Source: Methylococcales bacterium (GTDB lineage Bacteria; Pseudomonadota; Gammaproteobacteria; Methylococcales; Methylomonadaceae). Taken from it: a stretch of DNA of 53,655 bases. The stretch lies in NCBI GenBank assembly GCA_023145835.1, contig JAGLDH010000135.1, positions 1 through 53,655 of the forward strand, given 5' to 3'. This document shows, in pieces, positions 44,535-53,611 of this stretch (position 1 is the stretch's first letter; every line of letters begins with the position of its first letter). Under the pieces are notes generated by a model. It was not told where the DNA came from. It did no database searches and saw only the letters and a program-made list of their open reading frames with translations. The position numbers were made by a program, and so were the translations under genes.

Positions 44535-45491
44535 TTAATGGGTTGCGATACCGTGTTTTTGAATACGATATAGTAATGTGTCTCTTGATACGCCAAGTAA
44601 TCTAGCAGATTTACTGCGGTTTCCATTAGTTCTAGATAATGCTTGGTGAATCATATCAGCCTCTAAGTCGTCTAAATGAACGCCAACCTCTGGTAAAATA
44701 AAAGTTGTATTATCTGGGACTGAAGCACAGCTACTGAATTCGTGGGGAAGATTTTCTGGCTCAATAGTTTGACCGGCCAATAGGATGCATAGGCGTTCAC
44801 ATAGATTACGTAATTCACGAATATTTCCTGGCCATTTGTAACCACGCAATACTTTAAATGTACGTTTGCTAAATTTTGGAGCTTTGATTGAGTGAGTTGA
44901 TGAAAATTGAGATAAAAAATGCTTAACTAAAGCCTCAATGTCTTCAGTACGTTGACTCAATGTGGGGAGGTCTATTGGAACAACATTTAAGCGAAAATAC
45001 AGATCCTGACGAAAATTACCATTAGCTATTTGCTTGTTGAGATCTGCATTTGTTGCAGCAATAATTCGTACATCAACAATATAGGGTTTGGTTTCTCCAA
45101 CTGCTAAGCATTCTCCTGATTCTAAAAAACGAAGGAGTTTTGTTTGGATAGTAATGGGCAAAGAGTTTATTTCGTCTAAAAATAAGGTGCCACCGTTTGC
45201 AGCTTGAAATAAGCCTTGTTTATTAGCAATAGCTCCCGTAAAGGCTCCCTTTTTGTGGCCAAATAACTCGGACTCAACGAGCCCTTCGGCTAATGCTGCA
45301 CAGTTTAAAGTAATAAAAGGTTTGTTTGCTCGAGTGCTATCTTTTTGAATAGCAGTAGCAAGCATTTCTTTTCCTGTTCCTGTTTCTCCTTTTATTAATA
45401 TTGTTACATCCGTAGTTGCAACCATTTTTGCACTACGAATGATGGACTCAAAAGCAGGAGATTGACCAATATTAGAACTGAAATAATCCAT
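44535..45491 (-). CDS. Sigma-54-dependent activator without sensor domain
   Basis: The 318-residue protein begins almost at once with the AAA+ domain. It has Walker A Gly-Glu-Thr-Gly-Thr-Gly-Lys-Glu (about 35-42), the sigma-54 contact loop Gly-Ala-Phe-Thr-Gly-Ala, Walker B Gly-Gly-Thr-Leu-Phe-Leu-Asp-Glu-Ile and a Trp-Pro-Gly-Asn-Ile-Arg-Glu-Leu motif. A Fis-type helix-turn-helix closes it (Lys-Ser-Ala-Arg-Leu-Leu-Gly-Val-Ser). There is no receiver, GAF or PAS domain, like PspF, so activity must be controlled by a partner or by level. Its stop region faces pdxJ, and it follows the SafE-like gene by 36 bp on the same strand. Targets are unknown. Confidence 0.9.
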   Translation of the reverse strand: MDYFSSNIGQSPAFESIIRSAKMVATTDVTILIKGETGTGKEMLATAIQKDSTRANKPFITLNCAALAEGLVESELFGHKKGAFTGAIANKQGLFQAANGGTLFLDEINSLPITIQTKLLRFLESGECLAVGETKPYIVDVRIIAATNADLNKQIANGNFRQDLYFRLNVVPIDLPTLSQRTEDIEALVKHFLSQFSSTHSIKAPKFSKRTFKVLRGYKWPGNIRELRNLCERLCILLAGQTIEPENLPHEFSSCASVPDNTTFILPEVGVHLDDLEADMIHQALSRTNGNRSKSARLLGVSRDTLLYRIQKHGIATH

Positions 45492-45526
45492 AATTAGGGT
45501 GCTCTTTCAATTAATACGTTTAGGTG

Positions 45527-46243
45527 CTAAAGATGCTGCAAGCGCATTGGATTAAGCTCAGGGAATGCAGCAACTACAGCAATCAACACTAAAAGCAAGC
45601 CGATTATCTGTTTAAATCGGTGTGCTCTAGATAGTTTAGTTAATATACTTGTCATTATACCAAGTCCCATTACTGATGGCAAAGTACCTAGGCCAAAAGC
45701 AAGCATAGTTAATGAGCTACGTGATATGTCACCCGTTGTTGCAGCTAGTGCTAGCGCTGCATATACTAGACCACAGGGTAGCCACCCCCAAACTATACCA
45801 AAAAAAAATGCATGTACTCGTGTTTTTACCGGGATAAGCTTTCTTCCGTAAGGTTCTAAGTGTTTCCATAGTCGTGCTCCCACTTTTTCGATATATGCAA
45901 AACGAGGAAACCATCCAGCAATATAGAATCCTGCTCCAATCATAATCATTGCAGATAATAATTGTAAAAATCTATGTCCATGGTCTAAGCCGAGAGGGAG
46001 AGAAACAAGCGCTTCTGCAAGGCCAACAAGTAATCCAGCTAATGTATAACTAAAAATACGTCCAACATTATAATTTAGGACATAAGTAAATAAAGTTTTT
46101 TTATTGTTTCTAACATCAGGCTTTAGGCTCAGAGTTAAAGTACCAATAATTGATCCACACATACCAATACAGTGAAGGCTACTGAACAAGCCCATGGTAA
46201 AAGCGACTAAATAAGACGTGCTAAAAGTAAGATGAAATTCCAT
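45527..46243 (-). CDS. SafE/DsbD_2-type membrane protein
   Basis: The 238-residue protein has about six membrane helices and starts with the motif Leu-His-Cys-Ile-Gly-Met-Cys-Gly (about 24-31). That motif is typical of the sulfite exporter TauE/SafE-like (UreH/DsbD_2) proteins often found with ccoGHIS and copper ATPases. A second motif, Gly-Leu-Pro-Cys-like (Trp-Leu-Pro-Cys-Gly-Leu-Val-Tyr), is near 154-161. The paired Cys residues suggest metal or thiol transfer across the membrane, perhaps for oxidase assembly. It precedes the sigma-54 activator and is divergent from the OprC-like receptor. The transported species is not established. Confidence 0.87.
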   Translation of the reverse strand: MEFHLTFSTSYLVAFTMGLFSSLHCIGMCGSIIGTLTLSLKPDVRNNKKTLFTYVLNYNVGRIFSYTLAGLLVGLAEALVSLPLGLDHGHRFLQLLSAMIMIGAGFYIAGWFPRFAYIEKVGARLWKHLEPYGRKLIPVKTRVHAFFFGIVWGWLPCGLVYAALALAATTGDISRSSLTMLAFGLGTLPSVMGLGIMTSILTKLSRAHRFKQIIGLLLVLIAVVAAFPELNPMRLQHL

Positions 46244-46573
46244 AAGTCGATTACAGTAGCATAGTGAGCTAAAGATAGAAATAAAAAGAAGCCGCTGTTC
46301 TAAAAAATGTCGATTTAATACTATTAAATCTTATAAATCCATAAGTTGGCTTAATATAATAATGATTTACTGTAAAGGAAAAATAAAATAAAAGAATTAT
46401 AACTGAATTATTTAAAATAAGGGATATGACTTGTATTTAAGTAGTTATATAGCATAGTTTATTTAAAGTTGGGTTGTTGTATTTTTGCAGGTTCTTGTTG
46501 TTTAAAAAACAATTAAAAGTGGAATAGAATATGCTGATATAATTATTATCGTTGATTTATAAATGAAAAGAGA
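46244..46573. other. Divergent intergenic control region (330 bp)
   Basis: This AT-rich region separates the SafE-like gene (-) from the TonB receptor gene (+). TATAAT near 46536 could be a -10 box for the receptor, but no good -35 is placed. A GG...GC pattern near 46470-46490 is spaced too widely for a sigma-54 promoter. I see no Fur-box-like 19-bp dyad. Confidence 0.35.
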
Positions 46574-48652
46574 ATGACTTTGAAAACAAAAATTAGTTTA
46601 GCTATTGCTAGTTCATTAGTAATACCATTAACTGCTGTAGCTGAATATGAACAACTTCCAAATATTGTTGTTGAAGGGAATGTGATGCGAGCCGGTACTT
46701 TTGGCACGGCTCCTGACTCATCAGGTTTAAAAGATACTGCATCACTTTTAAAGCGAGTTCCAGGTGCCAATGTTAACCGAAATGGCCCTCTTACAGGTAT
46801 TGCGTCATACAGAGGCATGTACGGTAATCGTATTAATATTTCTATTGATGGTGCTAATATGAAAGAGGTGGGTCCCAACAGTATGGATCCACCTCTTAGT
46901 CATATTCCTGCTCCTTTAACAGGAAAATTAACTGTTCATAGAGGGATCGCACCAGTTAGTAGTGGAATAGAGTCTTTTGGTGGGTCTATGCACGCAGAAT
47001 CAAAAAAAGGAAGATTTGCTGTAGGTGATGGCATAGAGACGAGTGGTGTAGCATCAATGGGATATGGTTCTGTTGAAGATGGACATTTTGGATCGCTTTT
47101 AGGTGCTGTTGCAACAGATAACCACAAGTTATATTTAAGTGGAAGTAAAGAGCAAGGTCGAGATTATAAAATCAGGAATAATCAGAAGCAAAAGAATACG
47201 CGATATGATCGAGAAGCATTTACTGGTGGCTATGCCTATCAACGAGATAATCATGAATTTGGTATAAATTACAGTAATAATAATACAGGGCATACAGGAA
47301 CACCTGCATTACCAATGGATATAGTTTATGTAAGAGGTGGTTTATATGATGCAAACTATAGTTGGAATTTAGGTGATGGCTATAAGCTGAAGACCAATAT
47401 TTTTTATCAAAAAATGCGTCATTTGATGAGCAATACCGTAATGCGCAATGGGGGTACACCCGAGCGTGATAACGTATCTAACCGGACTCTTGTTGAAGCT
47501 GGAGGCGTTGATTTGGCTTTTTCAATGCCATTATTCAAAGGTGATTTTTCTGTAGGAATCAATGGGGATAACTCTAATCACGATGCTTTGATTACAAGGG
47601 TTGGAACCAGCGCAACAGATGGCGGGCCAAAAGGAGGGAAGACTATCAAGGTTAACCCTTTCAACGATGTAGAAAGAGATCGATATAGTTTTTTTACTGA
47701 GTGGGCGGGTGAAATTAATGAAGATTTATTTTTAGAATTAGGTGCCAGATATACTCACACTTGGATGAATGCAGGTGAAGTTTCGGGGCCGAAGCCAATG
47801 GCTAAAGCTATTGCTGCGTTTAATAATGTAGATAGGAAACGAAATTTTAATGAAGTTGATATAACAACGGTTCTTCGTTATTCAGCATCTGATGAATTGG
47901 ATATTGAGTTTGGTTTTGGTCGAAAAAATAGAGCTCCCACATATCAGGAATTGTATTTATTTACTAATTTATCAGCTGTTGGTGGTTTAGCAGATGGAAA
48001 CACTTATATAAGTGATTTGGGTTTAGAACATGAAACAGCCTATCAATTTGATATAGCTTTTGATTGGCATAATGATAATGCTTATATTTCTCCTCGCTTC
48101 TTTTATCATTATGTAGATGATTATATTCAAGGTGAAAGAACACTTAAAGCACAAGCTCGGGGTAAAAACATTCTACAGTTTACTAATATTCAAGCTCAAC
48201 TATTTGGAGTAGATTTAGAAGCCGGTTATTCCTTTAACGAGAACTGGCGGTTTGATGCTGGTCTGAATTATGTGCGTGGATTGAGAGTTAACTCACCAAC
48301 TGATGATAATGATTTGTACCGAATTGCACCACTCAATGGCCGCGCTCAGGTAACCTATGAGCAGTCTGGATGGATGGGTGCTATTGAAGGTGTTTTTTAT
48401 GCTGATCAGGGAAATGTCATCGGATTTAGAGATAACATTGGTGATGAACAAAAAACCAAAGGTTATATGTTGTTAAATCTACGTGGTAAATATGAACCAT
48501 ACTCAGGCATTGTGATTGGAACGGGTATTGAAAATGTATTGGATAGCAAGCACTATGATCATTTAGGGGGGTATGAAAACCATAAGCGTACAAATGGCCG
48601 TGTTGCTATGCCTGGACGTAATATTTATGCGACTTTAAGTTATAACTGGTAA
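46574..48652 (+). CDS. TonB-dependent receptor, OprC-like (copper?)
   Basis: The 692-residue outer-membrane protein has a signal peptide (Ala-Val-Ala-Glu, residues 21-24), a TonB-box-like Asn-Ile-Val-Val-Glu-Gly and a plug domain. A barrel follows that ends in an aromatic residue (Ser-Tyr-Asn-Trp). The plug stretch Tyr-Arg-Gly-Met-Tyr-Gly-Asn-Arg (79-86) and Gly-Pro-Asn-Ser-Met-Asp (100-105) lines up with the copper receptor OprC/NosA as I remember it. Met104 matches a copper ligand, but the neighbouring Cys is replaced by Gly100. It stands alone, divergent from the SafE-like gene, and ends at a strong terminator. Copper is the best guess for the ligand, not proven. Confidence 0.85.
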   Translation: MTLKTKISLAIASSLVIPLTAVAEYEQLPNIVVEGNVMRAGTFGTAPDSSGLKDTASLLKRVPGANVNRNGPLTGIASYRGMYGNRINISIDGANMKEVGPNSMDPPLSHIPAPLTGKLTVHRGIAPVSSGIESFGGSMHAESKKGRFAVGDGIETSGVASMGYGSVEDGHFGSLLGAVATDNHKLYLSGSKEQGRDYKIRNNQKQKNTRYDREAFTGGYAYQRDNHEFGINYSNNNTGHTGTPALPMDIVYVRGGLYDANYSWNLGDGYKLKTNIFYQKMRHLMSNTVMRNGGTPERDNVSNRTLVEAGGVDLAFSMPLFKGDFSVGINGDNSNHDALITRVGTSATDGGPKGGKTIKVNPFNDVERDRYSFFTEWAGEINEDLFLELGARYTHTWMNAGEVSGPKPMAKAIAAFNNVDRKRNFNEVDITTVLRYSASDELDIEFGFGRKNRAPTYQELYLFTNLSAVGGLADGNTYISDLGLEHETAYQFDIAFDWHNDNAYISPRFFYHYVDDYIQGERTLKAQARGKNILQFTNIQAQLFGVDLEAGYSFNENWRFDAGLNYVRGLRVNSPTDDNDLYRIAPLNGRAQVTYEQSGWMGAIEGVFYADQGNVIGFRDNIGDEQKTKGYMLLNLRGKYEPYSGIVIGTGIENVLDSKHYDHLGGYENHKRTNGRVAMPGRNIYATLSYNW

Positions 48653-48665
48653 TCGAAAAAATAGG

Positions 48666-48697
48666 TAAAAAAGCGCGGATAAAACCGCGCTTTTTTT
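48666..48697. terminator. Bidirectional intrinsic terminator
   Basis: GCGCGG (48673-48678), loop ATAAAA, CCGCGC (48685-48690), seven T after and seven A before. It lies between the TonB receptor (+) and pyrF (-), which converge here, and can stop both. Confidence 0.92.
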
Positions 48698-48706
48698 ATG
48701 TCGTCA

Positions 48707-49429
48707 CTAAAATTGAGATGCAATCTGCCCTTGGATTTTATCCGCTATTTCTTTACGATTTTCAGCATCACGAATAGGGCGACCAATAACAATATAATCG
48801 GCTCCATTTTGAAAGGCTTGTTCAACGCTAACAACTCTTTTTTGATCATCATCGACTCGATTGTCAACAGGTCTAATACCGGGTGTAATCACTAATAAGC
48901 GATGATCTAATTCTTCTCTTAGCATTGAAACCTCAAGGCCAGAAGAAACAATACCGTCACAACCAATTTGTAAAGCACGTTTTGCTCGCGAGAGAACTAA
49001 TTCTTGCACATCACATTTAAAACCTAAATCATCTAGGTCACCTCGATCAAGACTGGTGAGTGCAGTCACAGCAAGTACTTTTAAATCACCTTTATTTTCA
49101 GCTGCAGCTTCCATAATGGCATCATTTCCATGGATTGTTGCTAAATCAACACCTTTGTTGCTTAACGCTTTGATAGCACGACCGACTGTTGCGGAAATAT
49201 CAAAAAACTTTAAATCAACAAATACTTTTTTATCACGAGCCTTTAGCCATTCAATAAAACCAAAATAGTCACCCGACATAAACAACTCCATACCGACTTT
49301 ATAAAAAACAACAGAATCGCCTAGTTCTTCAACTAAAGCTTGCGCTTCAGGAATGCTAGGTACATCTAAAGCCATAATTAATCTTTCTCGGACAGGGATA
49401 GGTTTTGTAGAAATAAAAGATATCGTCAT
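48707..49429 (-). CDS. pyrF: Orotidine 5'-phosphate decarboxylase
   Basis: From the ATG at 49429 the protein has 240 residues. It has the PyrF core Ile-Met-Ala-Leu-Asp-Val-Pro, the catalytic Val-Phe-Val-Asp-Leu-Lys-Phe-Phe-Asp-Ile and Thr-Ile-His-Gly. The phosphate-binding Thr-Pro-Gly-Ile-Arg-Pro and Ile-Val-Ile-Gly-Arg-Pro-Ile segments are also present. It makes UMP in the last step of pyrimidine synthesis. The frame opens earlier (ATG 49465), and a later ATG (49375) has a better GA-rich ribosome binding site but would cut the first beta strand, so the start is uncertain. It is transcribed alone. Confidence 0.95.
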   Translation of the reverse strand: MTISFISTKPIPVRERLIMALDVPSIPEAQALVEELGDSVVFYKVGMELFMSGDYFGFIEWLKARDKKVFVDLKFFDISATVGRAIKALSNKGVDLATIHGNDAIMEAAAENKGDLKVLAVTALTSLDRGDLDDLGFKCDVQELVLSRAKRALQIGCDGIVSSGLEVSMLREELDHRLLVITPGIRPVDNRVDDDQKRVVSVEQAFQNGADYIVIGRPIRDAENRKEIADKIQGQIASQF

Positions 49430-49529
49430 ACAGTGTTTTTTTAAGTTAATAATATATATTCGCATAGTATATTACCAGAATAATTATTAACCCAATGCTA
49501 AAATAGAGTATGAACAATAAAAGAATAAG

Positions 49530-50441
49530 ATGACTTTAATATTGATACAAATGACCTTGATTATGGCCTGTGGATCAGGGTGGCGACTTATTAAACCTGC
49601 TGGATTAACTGCAGAGCAAACAAGACCAGTTTTAACAACAGTTGTTTATTACGTCTTTTTACCTGCATTGATTTTAGATGTTTTATGGTCAGTAGAGATA
49701 GGCGTAGGATCCTTAGAATATACTTTGATAGGTATTTTTGGCACCCTTTTAATTTTATTTATTGTCTGGTTGGTTGTTAAATTATTTAAATTTAATAATC
49801 CGCAAGCGGGGGCAATTATGCTAGCTTCTGCTTTTCCAAATGTGACTTATTTGGGGTTGCCTGTATTGGAACAAACCTTTGGTAGTTGGGCAAGGTCTGT
49901 TGCAATACAATTAGATCTATTTGCAATAGCACCTCTACTTTTTACTTTAGGAGTTATGATTGCACGACATTATGGTGAAGATGAAAAGGACAAAAGAGCT
50001 ATCATATTTTTTTTAAATACGCCGCCTTTTTGGGCTGCGTTCATCGCTATTATACTCAACCTAAATCATATTTCAGCTCCCATATGGCTTGATGGTGTAT
50101 TAAAACAGCTATCATCTGCTGTCGTACCCATCATGTTGTTTTCTTTAGGGTTGGCGCTTAGTTGGAATGCACTTCGATGGAAAAATGTTCCTTATATTAT
50201 TCCCGTTATTATCATTAAATTAATGATAATGCCTTTAATTATTATTGAAATGGTTCGCTATATGACCATGGATGACCTCCATAAAGCAGCAACAGTTTTA
50301 GATATGGCAATGCCAAGTATGGTTTTGGGGATTGTATTTTGTGATCAATATAAACTGGACAGCTCACTTTATGCTATGGCTGTTACTGTGACGACACTAT
50401 GTAGCATGCTTACTTTACCCTTTGTCTATAACTTATTATGA
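49530..50441 (+). CDS. AEC (auxin efflux carrier) family transporter
   Basis: The 303-residue protein has about ten hydrophobic helices and the AEC/BART superfamily layout: Asn-Val-Thr-Tyr-Leu-Gly-Leu-Pro-Val (about 108-116) in the first half and a Ser-Leu-Gly-Leu-Ala-Leu motif in the second. Some bacterial members move malate or other carboxylates, but the substrate here cannot be told. Its stop overlaps the CinA gene by 4 nt, so the AEC, CinA and uup genes form one overlapping operon. Confidence 0.87.
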   Translation: MTLILIQMTLIMACGSGWRLIKPAGLTAEQTRPVLTTVVYYVFLPALILDVLWSVEIGVGSLEYTLIGIFGTLLILFIVWLVVKLFKFNNPQAGAIMLASAFPNVTYLGLPVLEQTFGSWARSVAIQLDLFAIAPLLFTLGVMIARHYGEDEKDKRAIIFFLNTPPFWAAFIAIILNLNHISAPIWLDGVLKQLSSAVVPIMLFSLGLALSWNALRWKNVPYIIPVIIIKLMIMPLIIIEMVRYMTMDDLHKAATVLDMAMPSMVLGIVFCDQYKLDSSLYAMAVTVTTLCSMLTLPFVYNLL

Positions 50442-51664
50442 ATCAACCCATAGCAGAAATATTTTCCCAAGGGGAAGAGGTGATTTGCGGTCAGGTGACT
50501 GATACCAATGCTGCCTGGATGTCTCAGAGATTAACTCAAATGGGGTTTGTTATTCATCGTCATACAGCTGTTGGGGATAAATTACAGGATTTGGTTGATT
50601 TACTAGATGAGATTTCTCAGCGAGCCGACCTTTGTATCTGTACCGGAGGATTAGGGCCTACAACCGATGATTTAACAGCAGAAGCAGTGGCACGAGCGTT
50701 TAATAGTCCCTTACAACTAGACCCTGTTGCTTTAGAAAAAATTGAAAAATATTTTTCTCGTCGAAACAGGGTAATGGCGGAATCTAATCGTAAACAAGCT
50801 TATTTTCCTCAAGGTGCGTTACGATTAGATAACGCTTTAGGTTCTGCTCCTGGGTTTGCAATAAAAAACAATCAATGTTGGTTTGTTTTTTTACCTGGAG
50901 TTCCTTCAGAAATGAAGCATATTTTTAATGAACTGGTACAAAAAAAATTAGAAGAATGGTTTGTTTTACAAGCAAGTAAACTTATTGCAATTAAAACTAT
51001 AGGGATAGGGGAGTCTGATTTACAACAAAAGCTCGATAATTTTTTATTACCCGAAGCTGTACAATTAGGGTTTAGAGCTAAAACAGATGAAGTACAAACT
51101 AAATTACTATTTCCTGCTGATGCTACAGATGTAGAAATCAATCATTGTGTTGATCAAGTTATTAATATAATTGGAGATCCTGTCTATGCTATTGATGATT
51201 TAAATAAATCAACAACGGATCTTGTTAATGTTATAGGACATTTAATGCAAGATAAAAACTACACATTATGGGTTCAAGAAACGGCTACTCAAGGGCTAAT
51301 AGCTGCCAAATGTATTGGGCAGGGTTGGTTGCATGGATCAAACTATACTCAATCAATTGATGCTGTTTTAGATCAATTAAAAATACCTGAGCAAGATGGG
51401 TTAGAAAATACAGTCCAAGCTATTGCCAACAAACTGAAAGAAAACCAACATTCAGATTTAATACTTGTTCAGCTATATAAAGGTAATAAAGAACAATTTC
51501 ATCATAAAGAGCAAAGTATTATTCTATATAATGCTTTGTTAACACCTCACGGGATTTTCCAGCAAACATTAACAACAACGGGTCCCATTAAACGAAAACA
51601 AGACCAAGCAGCTATTAAAGCGTTGGATTTACTTAGAAGATATTTGCAAAACAAATGCCATTAA
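50438..51664 (+). CDS. cinA: CinA-family protein with degenerate deamidase domain
   Basis: The 408-residue protein has an N-terminal MoCF-like (COG1058) domain with Cys-Thr-Gly-Gly-Leu-Gly-Pro-Thr-Thr-Asp-Asp (68-78). This domain in other CinA proteins has ADP-ribose pyrophosphatase activity. A linker domain and a C-terminal CinA/PncC-like domain follow. In active PncC domains a Glu-Ser-Cys-Thr-Gly-Gly motif is conserved; here the matching stretch reads Glu-Thr-Ala-Thr-Gln-Gly (281-286), so NMN deamidase activity is probably lost. It overlaps the AEC gene by 4 nt and uup by 10 nt. Confidence 0.88.
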   Translation: MNQPIAEIFSQGEEVICGQVTDTNAAWMSQRLTQMGFVIHRHTAVGDKLQDLVDLLDEISQRADLCICTGGLGPTTDDLTAEAVARAFNSPLQLDPVALEKIEKYFSRRNRVMAESNRKQAYFPQGALRLDNALGSAPGFAIKNNQCWFVFLPGVPSEMKHIFNELVQKKLEEWFVLQASKLIAIKTIGIGESDLQQKLDNFLLPEAVQLGFRAKTDEVQTKLLFPADATDVEINHCVDQVINIIGDPVYAIDDLNKSTTDLVNVIGHLMQDKNYTLWVQETATQGLIAAKCIGQGWLHGSNYTQSIDAVLDQLKIPEQDGLENTVQAIANKLKENQHSDLILVQLYKGNKEQFHHKEQSIILYNALLTPHGIFQQTLTTTGPIKRKQDQAAIKALDLLRRYLQNKCH

Positions 51665-53541
51665 TACGACTCAACAACGTCTCCATTGCTTATGGAACAC
51701 ATGCCTTACTCAAAAACTCAGATTTTCAATTAGACCCAGGGGAACGAGTTGGGTTGTTAGGACGTAATGGTGAAGGTAAATCGACATTAATGAAAATTAT
51801 TGCGGGTAATGTCCATGCCGATAATGGTGAAGTGTGGCGTGAGCCTCAACTAAAACTTGCATGGCTAGAGCAAATGCCTGATTTAGATGATGAGGCCACT
51901 ATTTATGATTCTGTTGCCAGTGGTTTAGGAGAATTAGGTAGATGGATTTCTGAATATCATCATTTATTGGAAACCATGGATGGAGGTGAGCAATCCTTAA
52001 AAAAATTAGGCGATTTACAGCATAAGTTAGAAGCGCATAATGGTTGGCATTTTCAGACACGTGTGGAATCTACATTATCAAAGTTAAATTTACCTGCAGA
52101 TGTCAAAATAAGTAGTTTATCAGGCGGCTGGAAAAGACGAGTTGCTCTTGCTCAAGCATTGGTGATAGAGCCAGAAGTACTGTTATTAGATGAGCCAACT
52201 AATCATTTAGATTTTGAAAGTATTGCTTGGCTAGAAGAACAGGTTCTGGCATTTCAAGGAGCCGTTTTATTTGTTACGCATGATAGGGCTTTTTTACAAA
52301 AACTAGCCACTCGTATTGTCGATTTAGATAGAGGAAACTTGGTGTCTTGGCCGGGAAATTATCAAGATTATTTACGACGCAAAGCAGCCGCATTAGAAGA
52401 TGAAGCAAACCAAAATGCAGAGTTTGATAAAAAACTAGCTAAAGAAGAAGTCTGGGTTAGACAAGGTATTAAAGCACGACGTACCCGTAACGAAGGACGA
52501 GTAAGAGCCCTAAAAAGGCTGCGTGATGAGCGATCACAAAGAAGAAATGTTCAAGGCACGACCAAATTAAACCTGAGCAAAGGAGATGCTTCAGGTAAAA
52601 AAGTAATTGAAGCATCAAATGTTAGCTTTGGCTATGACGATAAACTCATCATTAAAAATTTTTCAACAGTCATTCAGAGAGGAGATAAAATTGGTTTGCT
52701 CGGCCCAAATGGTGCAGGAAAATCAACTTTATTAAAATTATTACTCAAAGAAATAAAGCCAACCAATGGAGAGGTAGAGCAGGGCACTAAAATAAAACTA
52801 GCTTATTTTGATCAATTAAGAGAACAATTAGACCCTGAAATAACTGTGGCTGATACAGTGGCTGATGGGAATGATTTTATTGAAATTGCTGGAGTACCAA
52901 GGCATGTGATGTCATATTTAGCTGATTTTTTGTTTACACCAGCAAGAGCAAGATCCCCTGTAAAAAGTTTATCAGGGGGTGAAAAAAATCGTTTATTGCT
53001 TGCTCGATTATTTACCAAATCAGCTAATGTTATCATCATGGATGAGCCGACTAATGATCTAGATTTAGAAACCTTAGAGATGCTAGAAGAAAAACTAGTG
53101 GAGTATGAAGGAACTTTATTGCTTGTTAGTCATGACAGAGCATTCTTAGACAATGTAGTGACCAGTGTTTTTGTTTTTGAACATGAAGGAACTGTAAATG
53201 AATATATCGGAGGGTATGCAGAATGGTTCGCTTTAGCAGAAGAGCGTAAACAACAAGCAATAAAAAGCAAGCCAGTTGAATCGGATAACAAGGAAAAGCC
53301 TAAAGCTAAGCCTAAGAAAAAACTAAGTTTTAAAGAACAAAAAGAATTAGACCAGTTACCCGCTAGAATCGATCAATTGGAAACTAATCAAGAAAAATTA
53401 ACAATACTCATCAGTGGTGCTGAGTTTTATAAACAAGAACAAAGTAAAATTGATGAAACCTTAGGGAAAATAAAAGAAATAGAGCAAGAGTTAGAACTAG
53501 CTTACACCCGGTGGGATGAATTAGAAGCATTAAAAGGTTAA
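51655..53541 (+). CDS. uup: ABC-F ATPase Uup
   Basis: The 628-residue soluble protein has two ABC ATPase domains. The first has Walker A GRNGEGKST at 36-44 and the signature Ser-Leu-Ser-Gly-Gly-Trp-Lys-Arg-Arg. The second has Walker A Gly-Pro-Asn-Gly-Ala-Gly-Lys-Ser-Thr near 355 and Leu-Ser-Gly-Gly-Glu-Lys-Asn-Arg. A charged linker joins them, and a C-terminal Lys-rich coiled coil (about 545-625) is the Uup hallmark. There are no membrane helices. Uup binds ribosomes and branched DNA and lowers transposon excision and tandem-repeat deletion in E. coli. It overlaps the end of the CinA gene by 10 nt. Confidence 0.94.
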   Translation: MPLIRLNNVSIAYGTHALLKNSDFQLDPGERVGLLGRNGEGKSTLMKIIAGNVHADNGEVWREPQLKLAWLEQMPDLDDEATIYDSVASGLGELGRWISEYHHLLETMDGGEQSLKKLGDLQHKLEAHNGWHFQTRVESTLSKLNLPADVKISSLSGGWKRRVALAQALVIEPEVLLLDEPTNHLDFESIAWLEEQVLAFQGAVLFVTHDRAFLQKLATRIVDLDRGNLVSWPGNYQDYLRRKAAALEDEANQNAEFDKKLAKEEVWVRQGIKARRTRNEGRVRALKRLRDERSQRRNVQGTTKLNLSKGDASGKKVIEASNVSFGYDDKLIIKNFSTVIQRGDKIGLLGPNGAGKSTLLKLLLKEIKPTNGEVEQGTKIKLAYFDQLREQLDPEITVADTVADGNDFIEIAGVPRHVMSYLADFLFTPARARSPVKSLSGGEKNRLLLARLFTKSANVIIMDEPTNDLDLETLEMLEEKLVEYEGTLLLVSHDRAFLDNVVTSVFVFEHEGTVNEYIGGYAEWFALAEERKQQAIKSKPVESDNKEKPKAKPKKKLSFKEQKELDQLPARIDQLETNQEKLTILISGAEFYKQEQSKIDETLGKIKEIEQELELAYTRWDELEALKG

Positions 53542-53611
53542 ATAGATTGCAAAATAAGTTTAATTACATTAGAATTTCTTGCTGTTCAACGATCGTTGAA
53601 TATCAGAAATA

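Noticed and set aside
44535-45491. Sigma-54 activator as half of a broken two-component regulator
   Set aside because: The protein starts cleanly at the AAA+ domain like PspF, and no receiver remnant is seen upstream in any frame.
46470-46495. Possible sigma-54 promoter upstream of the TonB receptor
   Set aside because: The GG and GC elements are about 13 nt apart instead of the required 10, so the spacing does not fit.
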